This document shows positions 36,152-45,297 of a stretch of DNA of 64,000 bases, piece by piece. How positions within the stretch are numbered: the stretch's first letter is position 1; each line of letters begins with the position of its first letter. Origin of the DNA: Roseivirga sp. BDSF3-8 (GTDB lineage: Bacteria > Bacteroidota > Bacteroidia > Cytophagales > Cyclobacteriaceae); contig NZ_JBGNFV010000001.1 in the NCBI RefSeq assembly GCF_041449215.1, positions 5,747,169 to 5,811,168 on the forward strand, read 5' to 3'. A program made the position numbers and the translations under genes. The notes below the pieces were generated by a model. It did no database searches. It had not been told where the DNA came from and was given only the letters and a program-made list of their open reading frames with translations.

Positions 36152-37633
36152 ATGTCCGTCAACCTAATAGTTGTCAGCAACACCAAAGACTGGAGTTTTG
36201 AAATACCCGGAGTGGAGGTTATCTCAGCCAGGAGCTACCTGACCCAGGCCAAGTTTCTTAGCAGCCGCAATGCGCGAATATTCAACCTCACCCGAAGTTA
36301 CAAGTATCAGACATCCGGATACTATGTATCCCTCCTGGCCGCCGCCAGAGGGCACCGTGCATTCCCTGACGTGGCTGCTATCGAAGAAATGAAAAGCCGG
36401 CCTGTCGTTCAGATATTAGGTGATGACCTGGATACGCTCATCCAGAAGTCACTGCATGACCTCCGTAGCGATAAATTTACCCTAAGCATATACTGGGGTA
36501 AAAACCTGTCTAAAAAATATGATAAGCTAAGTCTCCAGCTCTTTAACCTGTTTCGTTCGCCCCTCATACGGGCCCAGTTTGTAAAAGGGCAAAAGTGGAC
36601 TCTGCAAAGCATCAGCCCCATTGCCACAAGTGATATTCCCGCGGACCATAAGCCTTACGTGGAGGAGTATGCCAGAACTTACTTTAGTGCCAGACGCTTT
36701 ACCGTAAGCAAGCGACAGACACCGGGGTATGCGCTGGCCATATTAGTGAACCCTGAAGAAAAAACACCTCCGAGTTGCCAAAAGACAATTGCTAAGTTTC
36801 AAAAAGCTGCTGAAAAGGCCGGGCTGAGTGTAGAGCTTATCACCAAAGATGATTACAGCCGCCTGGCAGAATTCGATGCACTTTTTATCCGGGAAACTAC
36901 CGCCGTCAATCATCACACCTTCAGGTTTGCTCAACGGGCCGCTGCGGAAGGGCTAGTGGTGATTGACGACCCAGATTCAATTATTCGCTGTACCAATAAG
37001 GTATACCTGGCAGAGTTAATGCAAATAAACCGTGTTAGCACCCCTAAGACCCTTATCGTGCACAAGGATAATCTGCAGGAAGCAAAGGACAAACTTGGAT
37101 TCCCGTGCATCCTCAAACAGCCTGACAGTTCCTTTTCACAAGGCGTTTCGAAAGCTAAGGACGGCGAAGAGTATGAAAAAACAGCGGCAAAATTACTAAA
37201 AGAGACCAGTGAGCTAATTATCGCTCAGGAATTTATGCCTACCGACTTTGACTGGCGGGTAGGCATACTTGGCGGAGAGCCTTTGTATGTATGTAAATAC
37301 TACATGGCACAGCAACACTGGCAAATTGTGAACTGGGACAAAGGGTCATCCACCCGGCAACATGCCGGCAAAAGTGACACCCTGGCGGTAGAAGATGCAC
37401 CTGCAGGGCTGATTGACACAGCTATACAGGCCGCTAGTCTTATTGGGAAGGGACTTTACGGAGTGGATATTAAAGAAATAAACGGGCAGTACTACATCAT
37501 TGAAATAAATGACAACCCCAGTATTGATACCGGTGTGGAAGACGCCATTCTGAAAGACAGCCTGTACCAGCATATCATGAACCATTTTCTCTCAAAAATT
37601 CGCGAGACCAAAGAGTCTCAGATTAAAAAATAA
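36152..37633 (+). CDS. RimK-type ATP-grasp ligase with N-terminal RLAN-like domain
   Basis: The 493-residue protein has two parts. Residues about 1-200 match a domain found before some RimK-like ligases (start NLIVVSNTKDWSFEIPGVEVISARSYL; RNARIFNLTRSYKYQTSGYYVSLLAAARGH). Residues about 270-485 are an ATP-grasp fold: CTNKVYLAELM, PCILKQPDSSFSQGV (ATP Lys), EFMPTDFDWRVG, and the metal-binding YIIEINDNPSID. Such ligases join amino acids, usually glutamate or similar, to a carboxylate or peptide C-terminus. The next gene, a GCS2-type ligase, starts 2 bases after the stop, so the two ligases are probably made together. Substrates cannot be told. Confidence 0.87.
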   Translation: MSVNLIVVSNTKDWSFEIPGVEVISARSYLTQAKFLSSRNARIFNLTRSYKYQTSGYYVSLLAAARGHRAFPDVAAIEEMKSRPVVQILGDDLDTLIQKSLHDLRSDKFTLSIYWGKNLSKKYDKLSLQLFNLFRSPLIRAQFVKGQKWTLQSISPIATSDIPADHKPYVEEYARTYFSARRFTVSKRQTPGYALAILVNPEEKTPPSCQKTIAKFQKAAEKAGLSVELITKDDYSRLAEFDALFIRETTAVNHHTFRFAQRAAAEGLVVIDDPDSIIRCTNKVYLAELMQINRVSTPKTLIVHKDNLQEAKDKLGFPCILKQPDSSFSQGVSKAKDGEEYEKTAAKLLKETSELIIAQEFMPTDFDWRVGILGGEPLYVCKYYMAQQHWQIVNWDKGSSTRQHAGKSDTLAVEDAPAGLIDTAIQAASLIGKGLYGVDIKEINGQYYIIEINDNPSIDTGVEDAILKDSLYQHIMNHFLSKIRETKESQIKK

Positions 37634-37635
37634 GA

Positions 37636-38862
37636 ATGAAATCATACCACCTGTTCGAAGCCTACGGGGTAGAACTAGAATACATGATTGTAGACAGGAG
37701 TGACCTTAGTGTAAAACCTGTTTCAGACAAAGTAATGGAAAAGGTAACCGGCTTTATCACCGATGAGGTAATCGGCCCGGATATCAGTTGGAGTAACGAG
37801 CTAGTCCTCCACGTAATAGAATTAAAAACCACACGCCCGGCCGCCGGGCTTAACGGTCTAGCTGAAAAGTTCAGTGAAGCCATCTCAGAAATAAACCGGA
37901 TACTGGAAGAGGAGAATGCAATGCTTCTGCCCACCGCCATGCACCCATTAATGCAACCGGAATCAGAAATGCATCTTTGGCCTCACGGGAACCGCGATAT
38001 ATACGCTGCCTACGACCGCATTTTCAACTGCAAAGGCCATGGCTGGGCTAACCTACAGAGCGTGCATCTTAACCTGCCTTTTAATGGTAAAGGAGAGTTT
38101 GCCCGTTTACATACCGCTATCAGAATTATATTACCATTACTCCCAGCTATAGCGGCCAGCTCCCCCATCTACGAAGGCGTACTGTCAGGATTAAGTGATA
38201 GCAGGCTTAATGTGTATAAGACCAACCAATGTGCTATTCCGCAAATTGCCGGTATGGTCATTCCTGAACCGGTCCTCTCCCCGGAAGAATATGACCGGGT
38301 GATTTTTCAACCAATGTACCAGGCCATAGCTCCGCTTGACCCGGACAGTATATTACAGGAAGAGTGGCTGAACAGCCGTGGAGCCATTGCCCGCTTCGAT
38401 AGAAATGCCATTGAGATTCGTGTCATAGACATACAGGAATGCCCCGCAGCCGATCTGGCCATATTGCAAGCTACCTGTGCCGTACTACAGGCACTCGTGG
38501 AGGAACAGCTTTCCCCATTTTCACTGCAATTCCAGCAGGATACCGGTAAGCTTGCTGCCATTTTAAACGGCTCCATTCAATATGGAGAAGGGTATATTAT
38601 AGAAGACGTGACCTACCTGGAAAGCCTGGGCCTGCTTCCGGAACCTGCAACAGCCGGAGCAGTATGGCAAAAGCTACTTGAGAAAATCACCATTCCTGAA
38701 GAGGCCATTAAACCTTTGAGGGTAATTCTTTCGGGAGGAACGCTTAGTAGCCGGATCAAAAAGGCTCTGGGAAGTGAACCAAATGTAGAGACTATCCAAG
38801 AAGTATACCGCCAGCTAGCAGACTGTTTGGCTAAAAATGAATCTTTCATTCCCGCTTCATGA
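37636..38862 (+). CDS. GCS2-type carboxylate-amine ligase
   Basis: The 408-residue protein fits the glutamate-cysteine ligase family 2 (YbdK-like) fold of the glutamine-synthetase superfamily. Motifs: FEAYGVELEYMIVD at the N-terminus (metal-binding Glu), ELVLHVIELKT, the QSVHLNLPF segment, and AIARFDRNAIEIRVIDIQE. It likely condenses a carboxylate with an amine using ATP. A glutathione role is not implied: the partner RimK-like and formylglutamate-hydrolase-like genes suggest a pathway-specific substrate. The stop overlaps the ATG of the next gene by four bases (ATGA), so they are translationally coupled. Confidence 0.86.
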   Translation: MKSYHLFEAYGVELEYMIVDRSDLSVKPVSDKVMEKVTGFITDEVIGPDISWSNELVLHVIELKTTRPAAGLNGLAEKFSEAISEINRILEEENAMLLPTAMHPLMQPESEMHLWPHGNRDIYAAYDRIFNCKGHGWANLQSVHLNLPFNGKGEFARLHTAIRIILPLLPAIAASSPIYEGVLSGLSDSRLNVYKTNQCAIPQIAGMVIPEPVLSPEEYDRVIFQPMYQAIAPLDPDSILQEEWLNSRGAIARFDRNAIEIRVIDIQECPAADLAILQATCAVLQALVEEQLSPFSLQFQQDTGKLAAILNGSIQYGEGYIIEDVTYLESLGLLPEPATAGAVWQKLLEKITIPEEAIKPLRVILSGGTLSSRIKKALGSEPNVETIQEVYRQLADCLAKNESFIPAS

Positions 38863-39536
38863 TTCTCTTAAGCTGTGAGCATGCCGGTAATAAAGTACCG
38901 GCAGCTTACCAAAAGCTCTTTTCCCAATGCGACAACCTCCTGCAATCGCACCGGGGCTGGGACCCCGGTGCACTCCCTGTAGCACAGGAGCTCAGCCGGC
39001 TCATCGATGCCAAATTATTTACCTATTCATACACCAGATTACTCATAGAACCTAACCGGAGTATCCACCACAAAAACCTTTTTAGCCACCTGAGTAAGGA
39101 ACTCCCTAAACCCCGGAAACAGGACCTTATCGATAATTATTACCTGCCCTACCGCTTTAAAGTAGAGAAGGCCATTGAAGCAGCCCTACCAAGTGCTATC
39201 GTATGGCACTTTTCTATCCACTCATTCACCCCCGAGCTTAACGGTCAGGTCAGAAACACCGATATAGGCTTGCTTTATGATCCTTCCTCTAATTTAGAAA
39301 AAGAAATATGCCTGGAGGTAAAGAATCAACTCCTTCATCACTCGCCTTATCGCGTACGCCTGAATTACCCCTACCTTGGCAAAGCAGATGGCTTTACCAC
39401 ATATCTGAGAAGGAGATTTCCTGTAAACTATGCCGGCGTTGAAATCGAAATTAATCAAAACCTGGCATCTGCAAATCCAACCGCTGTAGCTGGAGCTATT
39501 GCTGAGGCTATTCAACAGATTTATCACCCCTTATAA
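38859..39536 (+). CDS. N-formylglutamate amidohydrolase family protein
   Basis: The 225-residue protein has the family pattern of N-formylglutamate amidohydrolases: LLSCEHAGNKVPAAY near the start, SHRGWDPGALPVA, SYTRLLIEPNRS, the HSFTPE segment and VEIEINQNL near the end. Known members release formate from N-formyl-glutamate with a zinc ion, but many homologues act on other N-acyl amino acids. Histidine-utilisation genes are absent here, which argues against the classical role. The ATGA overlap with the GCS2 gene marks it as part of that operon. Confidence 0.83.
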   Translation: MILLSCEHAGNKVPAAYQKLFSQCDNLLQSHRGWDPGALPVAQELSRLIDAKLFTYSYTRLLIEPNRSIHHKNLFSHLSKELPKPRKQDLIDNYYLPYRFKVEKAIEAALPSAIVWHFSIHSFTPELNGQVRNTDIGLLYDPSSNLEKEICLEVKNQLLHHSPYRVRLNYPYLGKADGFTTYLRRRFPVNYAGVEIEINQNLASANPTAVAGAIAEAIQQIYHPL

Positions 39537-39621
39537 AGAGCCTTAAATTCACCCTTTCTACTTCCAGTATTTGCCGCTGATGCCTTGATTTCGTTAATTG
39601 TCCGATTATTAAGACAGCACT

Positions 39622-41364
39622 ATGGTACTTACCTTCTGGGATGGCGTCATCATTGTGACCTTTCTGGTCATCAGCCTTATCATCGGGCTTTACTTTAGCA
39701 AAAGAGCCAGTAAAGATATCAGCGAGTTTTTCCTGGGTGGCCGTAACCTCCCCTGGTGGATAGCAGGCACCTCAATGGTAGCCACTACATTTGCCGCTGA
39801 CACCCCCCTGGCTGTAACCGAGCTGGTGGCTACGGATGGAGTGGCTGGCAACTGGCTCTGGTGGAACATGCTAGCCGGAGGTATGCTCACCGTGTTTTTC
39901 TTTGCAAGATACTGGCGACGTGCCGAGATCCTTACCGATGTAGAGCTCATCGAACTCAGGTATTCCGGCAAGCCTGCTGCCTTTCTTCGCGGCTTCAAAG
40001 CCATATACCTTGGCCTGTTCATGAACTCCCTCATTATCGGGTGGGTAAACCTCGCCCTTATGTCCTTGCTTCAGGTATTTTTCGATATTCCCGAAGACAT
40101 GCTTATCTGGTACATCGCCGGAGCCATGATACTCGTCACTCTTTACAGCAGCCTTTCCGGACTGCTCGGGGTAGCCTTTACCGACCTTATCCAGTTCACC
40201 ATCGCCATGGCTGGCTGTATTATCCTTGCCGTACTGGTCATTAACAGCGAAGATATCGGAGGCATCGAGGGTTTAAAAACAGCCCTGCCCGATGGCACTC
40301 TCAACCTCTTCCCGACCATCGGAAGCGAGGAAAGCTCAGGTACAGTCCTGGCGCTCAGTCTCGGTAGTTTTCTCACCTTTGTGGGTCTGCAATGGTGGGC
40401 AAGCTGGTACCCCGGCAGCGAACCTGGCGGCGGGGGCTACATAGCTCAGCGGATGATGAGCGCCAAAAATGAAAAGCACGCCGTATACGCCACCCTTTTC
40501 TTCCAGATAGCCCACTACTGCCTTCGCCCGTGGCCCTGGATACTGGTAGGCCTCAGCGCCATAGTACTATATCCTGAGCTACCTGCTGCAGATAAAAAAT
40601 TAGGATTTGTAATGGCCATGCGGGATTTCCTCCCTCCTGGCCTACGCGGATTGTTGCTTGTAGCCTTTTTTGCCGCCTATATGAGTACAATATCCACACA
40701 GCTAAACTGGGGTACCAGTTACCTTGTGAATGACATCGTCAAGCGGTTTACCAAGGCGGGCAATAAGCAGCTTCTACTTGCCTCACGTATAGGCACCATT
40801 CTCGTTATGGCTGTGGCGCTATTCATCACTTCACACATTGAAACCATAGAAGGCGTATGGAAGCTTTTGCTCGAGGCCGGTGCAGGGCTCGGTCTGGTCC
40901 TGATTCTGCGCTGGTTCTGGTGGCGCGTCAATGCCTACAGTGAAATCACCGCTACCATCTTCCCGCTGCTAGCTTATCTGGCAGGCCACTATTGGCTGAA
41001 TCTCGAGTTTCCCGAAAGCTTTGTATTCATACTGATCACTACCAGCATCGCCTGGCTTGTAGTAACCTTCCTGACCCGCCCCACAGACAGGCAGCACCTA
41101 AAGGCATTTTACGAACGGATCAGACCCGACGGCTGGTGGGGACCTTTTCAAGATGCAGACACGAGTAAAAGTAGCTGGGCCAGGCTTCGCAAACTTACCA
41201 TCTGCTGGCTTAGCGCCATTATTATGGCCTATTCCACCCTCTTTCTCATTGGTAAAGTCATCTTCATGGAATGGACAGAAGCAGCTATTTATCTGCTTAC
41301 AGCTGTTGTTAGCTTAAGCATACTCCTGATTACCGCAAAACAGGTACGCATATTTGGTGACTAA
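39622..41364 (+). CDS. Sodium:solute symporter (SSS family)
   Basis: The 580-residue protein has about 13 hydrophobic helices in the SSS/LeuT-fold arrangement. SSS motifs include YFSKRASKDISEFFLGGRNLPWWIAGTSMVATTFAADTPLAVTE at the N-terminus, YSSLSGLLGVAFTDLIQFTIA, and AAYMSTISTQLNWGTSYLVNDIVKRF, with the Na2-site Ser/Thr pair. The substrate is not predictable. It lies 85 bases after the amidohydrolase gene on the same strand and could be in its operon, importing a precursor or exporting nothing; the murB gene follows at 67 bases. Confidence 0.85.
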   Translation: MVLTFWDGVIIVTFLVISLIIGLYFSKRASKDISEFFLGGRNLPWWIAGTSMVATTFAADTPLAVTELVATDGVAGNWLWWNMLAGGMLTVFFFARYWRRAEILTDVELIELRYSGKPAAFLRGFKAIYLGLFMNSLIIGWVNLALMSLLQVFFDIPEDMLIWYIAGAMILVTLYSSLSGLLGVAFTDLIQFTIAMAGCIILAVLVINSEDIGGIEGLKTALPDGTLNLFPTIGSEESSGTVLALSLGSFLTFVGLQWWASWYPGSEPGGGGYIAQRMMSAKNEKHAVYATLFFQIAHYCLRPWPWILVGLSAIVLYPELPAADKKLGFVMAMRDFLPPGLRGLLLVAFFAAYMSTISTQLNWGTSYLVNDIVKRFTKAGNKQLLLASRIGTILVMAVALFITSHIETIEGVWKLLLEAGAGLGLVLILRWFWWRVNAYSEITATIFPLLAYLAGHYWLNLEFPESFVFILITTSIAWLVVTFLTRPTDRQHLKAFYERIRPDGWWGPFQDADTSKSSWARLRKLTICWLSAIIMAYSTLFLIGKVIFMEWTEAAIYLLTAVVSLSILLITAKQVRIFGD

Positions 41365-41431
41365 TCAGGGAATTAGCCACTACCCTACTATCTTTGCCAC
41401 GTTCATTCAGAAAACTGACGCACACTATCGT

Positions 41432-42448
41432 ATGCAGGTACAGGAAAACGTCTCTTTAAAGCCCTACAACTCCTTTGGCATTGAAGCCGATGCCAAATAT
41501 TTTGCCGAGGTTACTTCCGTAGCCGATCTGCAAAAGCTTCTCAAGGATTCACGGTACCTGGACGCCACCAAGCTAATCCTGGGCGGTGGCAGTAATGTAC
41601 TGATGACTGGTCACTTTGATGGCATCGTGATAAAAATGAACATCAAAGGCATTGAAGAGATCAGGAAGGATGAAGCTCATACCTGGCTCAGGATTGGCGC
41701 CGGGGAAAATTGGCACCAATTTGTACTGAATACCATTGATCGTGGCCTAAGTGGAGTCGAAAACCTATCGCTTATTCCTGGCACTGTCGGTGCCGCCCCT
41801 ATGCAAAATATTGGCGCCTATGGCGTGGAGCTTTGCGAAGTCTTCGAAAAGCTTGAAGCCGTGGAAATATCATCAGGCAAAGTGGAGCATTTCGATCATG
41901 ATACCTGCCACTTCGGATACCGTGAAAGCATTTTCAAGAAAGAACTCAAGGGGCGTCACATCATCACTCATGTCACCCTCAGGTTGAATAATCAGCCTTC
42001 TTTCAACACCTCTTACGGAGCCATCAAGCAGGTGCTGGAAGAACGAAACATTACCGAATTATCCACCCGTGCTATCAGTGACGCTGTCATCCATATAAGG
42101 CAAAGTAAACTACCCGACCCACGCGTAATCGGAAATGCCGGCAGCTTTTTCAAAAATCCGGTTATCTCCATTGAAGAGTTTAATAGACTTCAGGCGGCTT
42201 TCCCGGAGGTTCCCCACTACCCCCAATCTGACGGCACCATTAAAGTACCGGCAGGATGGCTCATTGAGCAGGCCGGATGGAAAGGCAAACGAGTAGGTCA
42301 TACAGGAGTACATGACCGGCAGGCATTGGTATTGGTGAACCATGGCGGCGCGCAAGGTCATGAAGTGGTAGAACTTGCTAAATCCATTCAAGCGTCCGTA
42401 AAGGAAAAATTCGGGATTGGGATCCGCCCTGAAGTCAACATCATTTGA
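41432..42448 (+). CDS. murB: UDP-N-acetylmuramate dehydrogenase
   Basis: This flavoenzyme makes UDP-MurNAc in peptidoglycan synthesis. From the ATG at 41432 it has 338 residues and shows LKPYNSFGIEADAKYFAEV, the FAD motif LILGGGSNVLMTG, GVENLSLIPGTVGAAPMQNIGAYGVEL, FGYRESIFKKELKG and the catalytic Ser and Glu in GNAGSFFKNP and GIRPEVNII. The frame is open further upstream to 41354, but those residues overlap the symporter stop. It is the type I long MurB form. Confidence 0.94.
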   Translation: MQVQENVSLKPYNSFGIEADAKYFAEVTSVADLQKLLKDSRYLDATKLILGGGSNVLMTGHFDGIVIKMNIKGIEEIRKDEAHTWLRIGAGENWHQFVLNTIDRGLSGVENLSLIPGTVGAAPMQNIGAYGVELCEVFEKLEAVEISSGKVEHFDHDTCHFGYRESIFKKELKGRHIITHVTLRLNNQPSFNTSYGAIKQVLEERNITELSTRAISDAVIHIRQSKLPDPRVIGNAGSFFKNPVISIEEFNRLQAAFPEVPHYPQSDGTIKVPAGWLIEQAGWKGKRVGHTGVHDRQALVLVNHGGAQGHEVVELAKSIQASVKEKFGIGIRPEVNII

Positions 42449-42454
42449 GGTAGC

Positions 42455-42937
42455 CTAGACCAGTGGCGACACGTTCTCCAGGCTACCTCTATATTGTTCC
42501 ACCTCCACACCAAACCTTTCTAAAAAATCCACCCCTTCTTCCTGCGTAATACCTTTATAGGCTGCATAAGACTTAAGGAAGATAACGCGGATAATCCCCA
42601 TACTGTAAATGATACGGGCGCAAGCCAGGCAGGGAGCCAGGGTCACATACAAGGTAGACCCCTCCACGGAAGCATTGTTTTTCACTGCATAGAGTATCGC
42701 ATTCTGCTCTGCATGTATAGCCAGAGAGCAACTTCCCTTACGGTCCAGGGCACAGCCCTCATCCGGCCATTCCACATCGCAGTTGTGCGTACCTGAAGGC
42801 GGACCATTGTATCCAATACTAATAATTCTCGTGTCTTTTGTGAGCACTGCTCCCACATGCCGGCGCACACAATGTGAGCGCTTGGCAAGGTTTACAGCCA
42901 GCTCCATAAAAATGTCATCAAAATCAGGCTTCTCCAT
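42455..42937 (-). CDS. Deoxycytidylate (dCMP) deaminase
   Basis: The 160-residue protein has the zinc cytidine-deaminase motifs AIHAEQNAI (His, catalytic Glu) and TLAPCLACARIIYSMG (two Cys), and the N-terminal GAVLTKDTRIISIGYNGPPSGTHNCD typical of ComE operon protein 2 / dCMP deaminases. It makes dUMP for thymidylate synthesis. The gene converges on murB with seven bases between stops. Confidence 0.92.
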   Translation of the reverse strand: MEKPDFDDIFMELAVNLAKRSHCVRRHVGAVLTKDTRIISIGYNGPPSGTHNCDVEWPDEGCALDRKGSCSLAIHAEQNAILYAVKNNASVEGSTLYVTLAPCLACARIIYSMGIIRVIFLKSYAAYKGITQEEGVDFLERFGVEVEQYRGSLENVSPLV

Positions 42938-43037
42938 CCCTCTTCACTATGTTTGGCACGATATTCGAAATCGAAAATAGAAAAGAATACCTATATTTAC
43001 TGCCTTTAGCGCAAAAGTAATTTTAAATACCATTGCC

Positions 43038-43571
43038 ATGCTACGTCGCATATTTTTACTTGCAATTTGCTGCATCGGATTAGGCCTTGCTCCCACTATG
43101 GCGCAGGATTCACTTACTCCCGAACCCAGCCCACTCGAGGTTGTGTCTGTTAAGCTCAACGACCTGTATATGAAAGTTGTCTATAGCAGACCCCATATGA
43201 GAGGTCGCGACATATTCGGCGGTCTCGTACCCTATGGCGAGGTGTGGCGTACCGGAGCCAATGAGGCTACAGAGATTACTCTTACCGAAGATGTCATTTT
43301 CGGAGGAAAAGAGCTCCCCGCAGGAACCTACGCAATATTTACCATTCCAAATGAAGATAGCTGGACTGTCATAGTCAATACCGATCTCGGACAGTGGGGC
43401 GCATTTAAATATAATGAAGAGTTGAACCTCTTCACCTTTGAGGTACCCGTAGAAAAAACCGATGTGGCTTATGAGCCCTTCACCATCACCTTCGACCTCA
43501 ATAAAGATAGTGTGTCCATGAACATGATCTGGGACCGAACTAAAGTTACTATTCCTATTGAGCCTCAGTAA
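43038..43571 (+). CDS. Exported DUF2911 protein
   Basis: The 177-residue protein has a signal peptide (cleavage near TMA, residue 22) and a DUF2911 domain: VSVKLNDLYMKVVYSRPHMRGRDIFGGLVPYGEVWRTGANEATEIT, GGKELPAGTYAIFTIP, EDSWTVIVN and the acidic terminal strand. The family is an all-beta periplasmic domain frequent in Bacteroidota; function unknown. A terminator follows 27 bases after the stop. Confidence 0.9.
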   Translation: MLRRIFLLAICCIGLGLAPTMAQDSLTPEPSPLEVVSVKLNDLYMKVVYSRPHMRGRDIFGGLVPYGEVWRTGANEATEITLTEDVIFGGKELPAGTYAIFTIPNEDSWTVIVNTDLGQWGAFKYNEELNLFTFEVPVEKTDVAYEPFTITFDLNKDSVSMNMIWDRTKVTIPIEPQ

Positions 43572-43597
43572 GCCCGGCGAATCGTAGAAACAAAAGA

Positions 43598-43630
43598 TAA
43601 GGCGCTCCTCACGGAACGCCTTTATTTTTT
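43598..43630 (+). terminator. Terminator of the DUF2911 gene
   Basis: TAAGGCG / CGCCTTTA stem with a 12-base loop and trailing T run. Confidence 0.75.
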
Positions 43631-43660
43631 ATATTGCATTTGGGAATAAACAGTAAAGCC

Positions 43661-44008
43661 ATGGCCACCGAAAAGCGATTTACAAGTCTAAAGGAATTTT
43701 ACCCTTTTTACCTCTCAGAGCACCAAGACCCTACCTGCCGCACCCTTCACTTTATCGGCACTTCCCTCCTCTTCGGCATACTTATATGGGCTCTGGCCAC
43801 GCAAACATGGTGGGGATTACTGTTGATACCCCTTGTAGGCTATGGCTTTGCCTGGGTTGGTCATTTCTTTTTTGAAAAAAATAAGCCAGCCACCTTTCAG
43901 TATCCAGCCTATAGCCTGGCATCGGATTTCATCATGTTCAAAGACCTCCTTACCGGCCGTGAGTCATTTAACCCCCGCAAAGAAGACAAGAAAACTCACC
44001 CTTCATAG
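43661..44008 (+). CDS. DUF962 / Mpo1-like membrane protein
   Basis: From the ATG at 43661 the protein has 115 residues and matches DUF962: FYPFYLSEHQDPTCRTLHFIGT, two or three membrane helices (FGILIWALATQTWWGLLLIP, GYGFAWVGHFFFEK) and PATFQYPAYSLASDFIMF. The conserved histidines resemble those of yeast Mpo1, a 2-hydroxy fatty-acid dioxygenase, so an oxidative lipid role is possible. It overlaps the convergent downstream gene by 13 bases. Confidence 0.85.
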   Translation: MATEKRFTSLKEFYPFYLSEHQDPTCRTLHFIGTSLLFGILIWALATQTWWGLLLIPLVGYGFAWVGHFFFEKNKPATFQYPAYSLASDFIMFKDLLTGRESFNPRKEDKKTHPS

Positions 44009-45198
44009 TATATACGATAAACTGCGTTTGCCTTATCGTCAGACAATAAAAATGAGCCGTCAGGCATTTCTAACAGGTCTACCGGTCTGCCCCAGGCTTC
44101 CTGTTCTGCATCGTTAAGCCAGCCTTCGGCAAACACCTTATATCCTGATGCTTCTGAATTGTCCACTACAGGCACCATCGTTACACGGTAACCTATCTTT
44201 TCAGACCGGTTCCAGCTCCCGTGTTCAGCTATGAAAATATTCCGGCGATACTGTTCCGGAAACTTATTACCCCGGTAAAACTTCATACCTAGTGGCGCCA
44301 CATGCGGCCCTAAGTTTTGTGCAGGAGCTGTAAAACGGCTACAGTCATACTTACTGCCAAATTCCGGATCACTGATCGTGCCTCCGTGGCAGTATGGATA
44401 GCCAAAATGCATGCCTTTCTCAGGTGCCCTGTTTAACTCACAGGGCGGCATGTTATCTCCCAGCATATCGCGCCCATTGTCTGTAAACCACAGCTCATTA
44501 GTCTGCGGGTTCCAGTCAAACCCAACAGAGTTTCTCACGCCATGGACGAAAATTTCCATATCCGTGCCATCAGGATTCATTCTCGTAATGGATGCGTAAA
44601 TAGAGTCACTTTCACAAATATTGCAGGGTGCACCTACAGGCACATACAGTTTGCCATCCGGACCAAATGCAATATACTTCCATCCATGATGTGTGTCGGA
44701 AGGATACTCATCATAGATTACTTCTGGCTCTCCAGGCGTCTCCAGGTTATTCTCTATGTCACTCAGCTTTAATATCCTGCTAATTTCCGCTATATAGAGA
44801 TCTCCCTCCCTGAAAGCAACTCCATTAGGAGTATTCAGGCCACTGGCCACTACCCACATCTTATCTGCTACCATATCACCGTCCGTATCACGCAGCGCGC
44901 GTACCTCATCATGTTTGCGACTGGACACGAAGATTGTTCCGTTTTTTCCCATAGCAAGAGAGCGCGCATTTTCTACTCCGGTAGCATAATGAGCTATTTT
45001 AAAGCCTTCTGGCAAAATGATCGTTTCGAGTGGAAGCGAATCAATGACAATATCCTGACCACCGGCGTTCATATCACCATTATCCTGCTCCTTTACCTGA
45101 TCATCATCAGTAACAGCTCCGGACTCTTCTGAACCGGAATCACAGGCAGAAAAAAAACAAAGCACGGCCAGTATGAGTAAATTTCTGAATGTAGGCAT
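43996..45198 (-). CDS. Sorbosone-dehydrogenase-like PQQ beta-propeller lipoprotein
   Basis: The 400-residue protein has a lipobox (CFFSAC, Cys19) and then an acidic linker and a six-blade beta-propeller of the L-sorbosone/soluble glucose dehydrogenase type. Signs are LPEGFKIAHYATGVENARSLAMGKNGTIFVSSR, WDWNPQTNELWFTDNGRDMLGDNMPPCELN-type blades, CHGG, and the C-terminal FLLSDDKANAVYRIYY. Known members oxidise sugars or aldoses with PQQ; the actual substrate here is unknown. It would be anchored in a membrane. Single gene, convergent with DUF962. Confidence 0.82.
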   Translation of the reverse strand: MPTFRNLLILAVLCFFSACDSGSEESGAVTDDDQVKEQDNGDMNAGGQDIVIDSLPLETIILPEGFKIAHYATGVENARSLAMGKNGTIFVSSRKHDEVRALRDTDGDMVADKMWVVASGLNTPNGVAFREGDLYIAEISRILKLSDIENNLETPGEPEVIYDEYPSDTHHGWKYIAFGPDGKLYVPVGAPCNICESDSIYASITRMNPDGTDMEIFVHGVRNSVGFDWNPQTNELWFTDNGRDMLGDNMPPCELNRAPEKGMHFGYPYCHGGTISDPEFGSKYDCSRFTAPAQNLGPHVAPLGMKFYRGNKFPEQYRRNIFIAEHGSWNRSEKIGYRVTMVPVVDNSEASGYKVFAEGWLNDAEQEAWGRPVDLLEMPDGSFLLSDDKANAVYRIYYEG

Positions 45199-45297
45199 AG
45201 TTAGAGTTTCAGTTTCAAACTACACAATTATACGCAATGAAGATTGTTTATGATAGCCCCGTTTCATACTGTCATTCTAGCAACGTAACTTTGCTCT

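Noticed and set aside
39690..40376. Long open frames on the other strand and in the +3 frame within the symporter gene
   Set aside because: Composition-driven shadows of a GC-richer membrane protein gene; no motifs.
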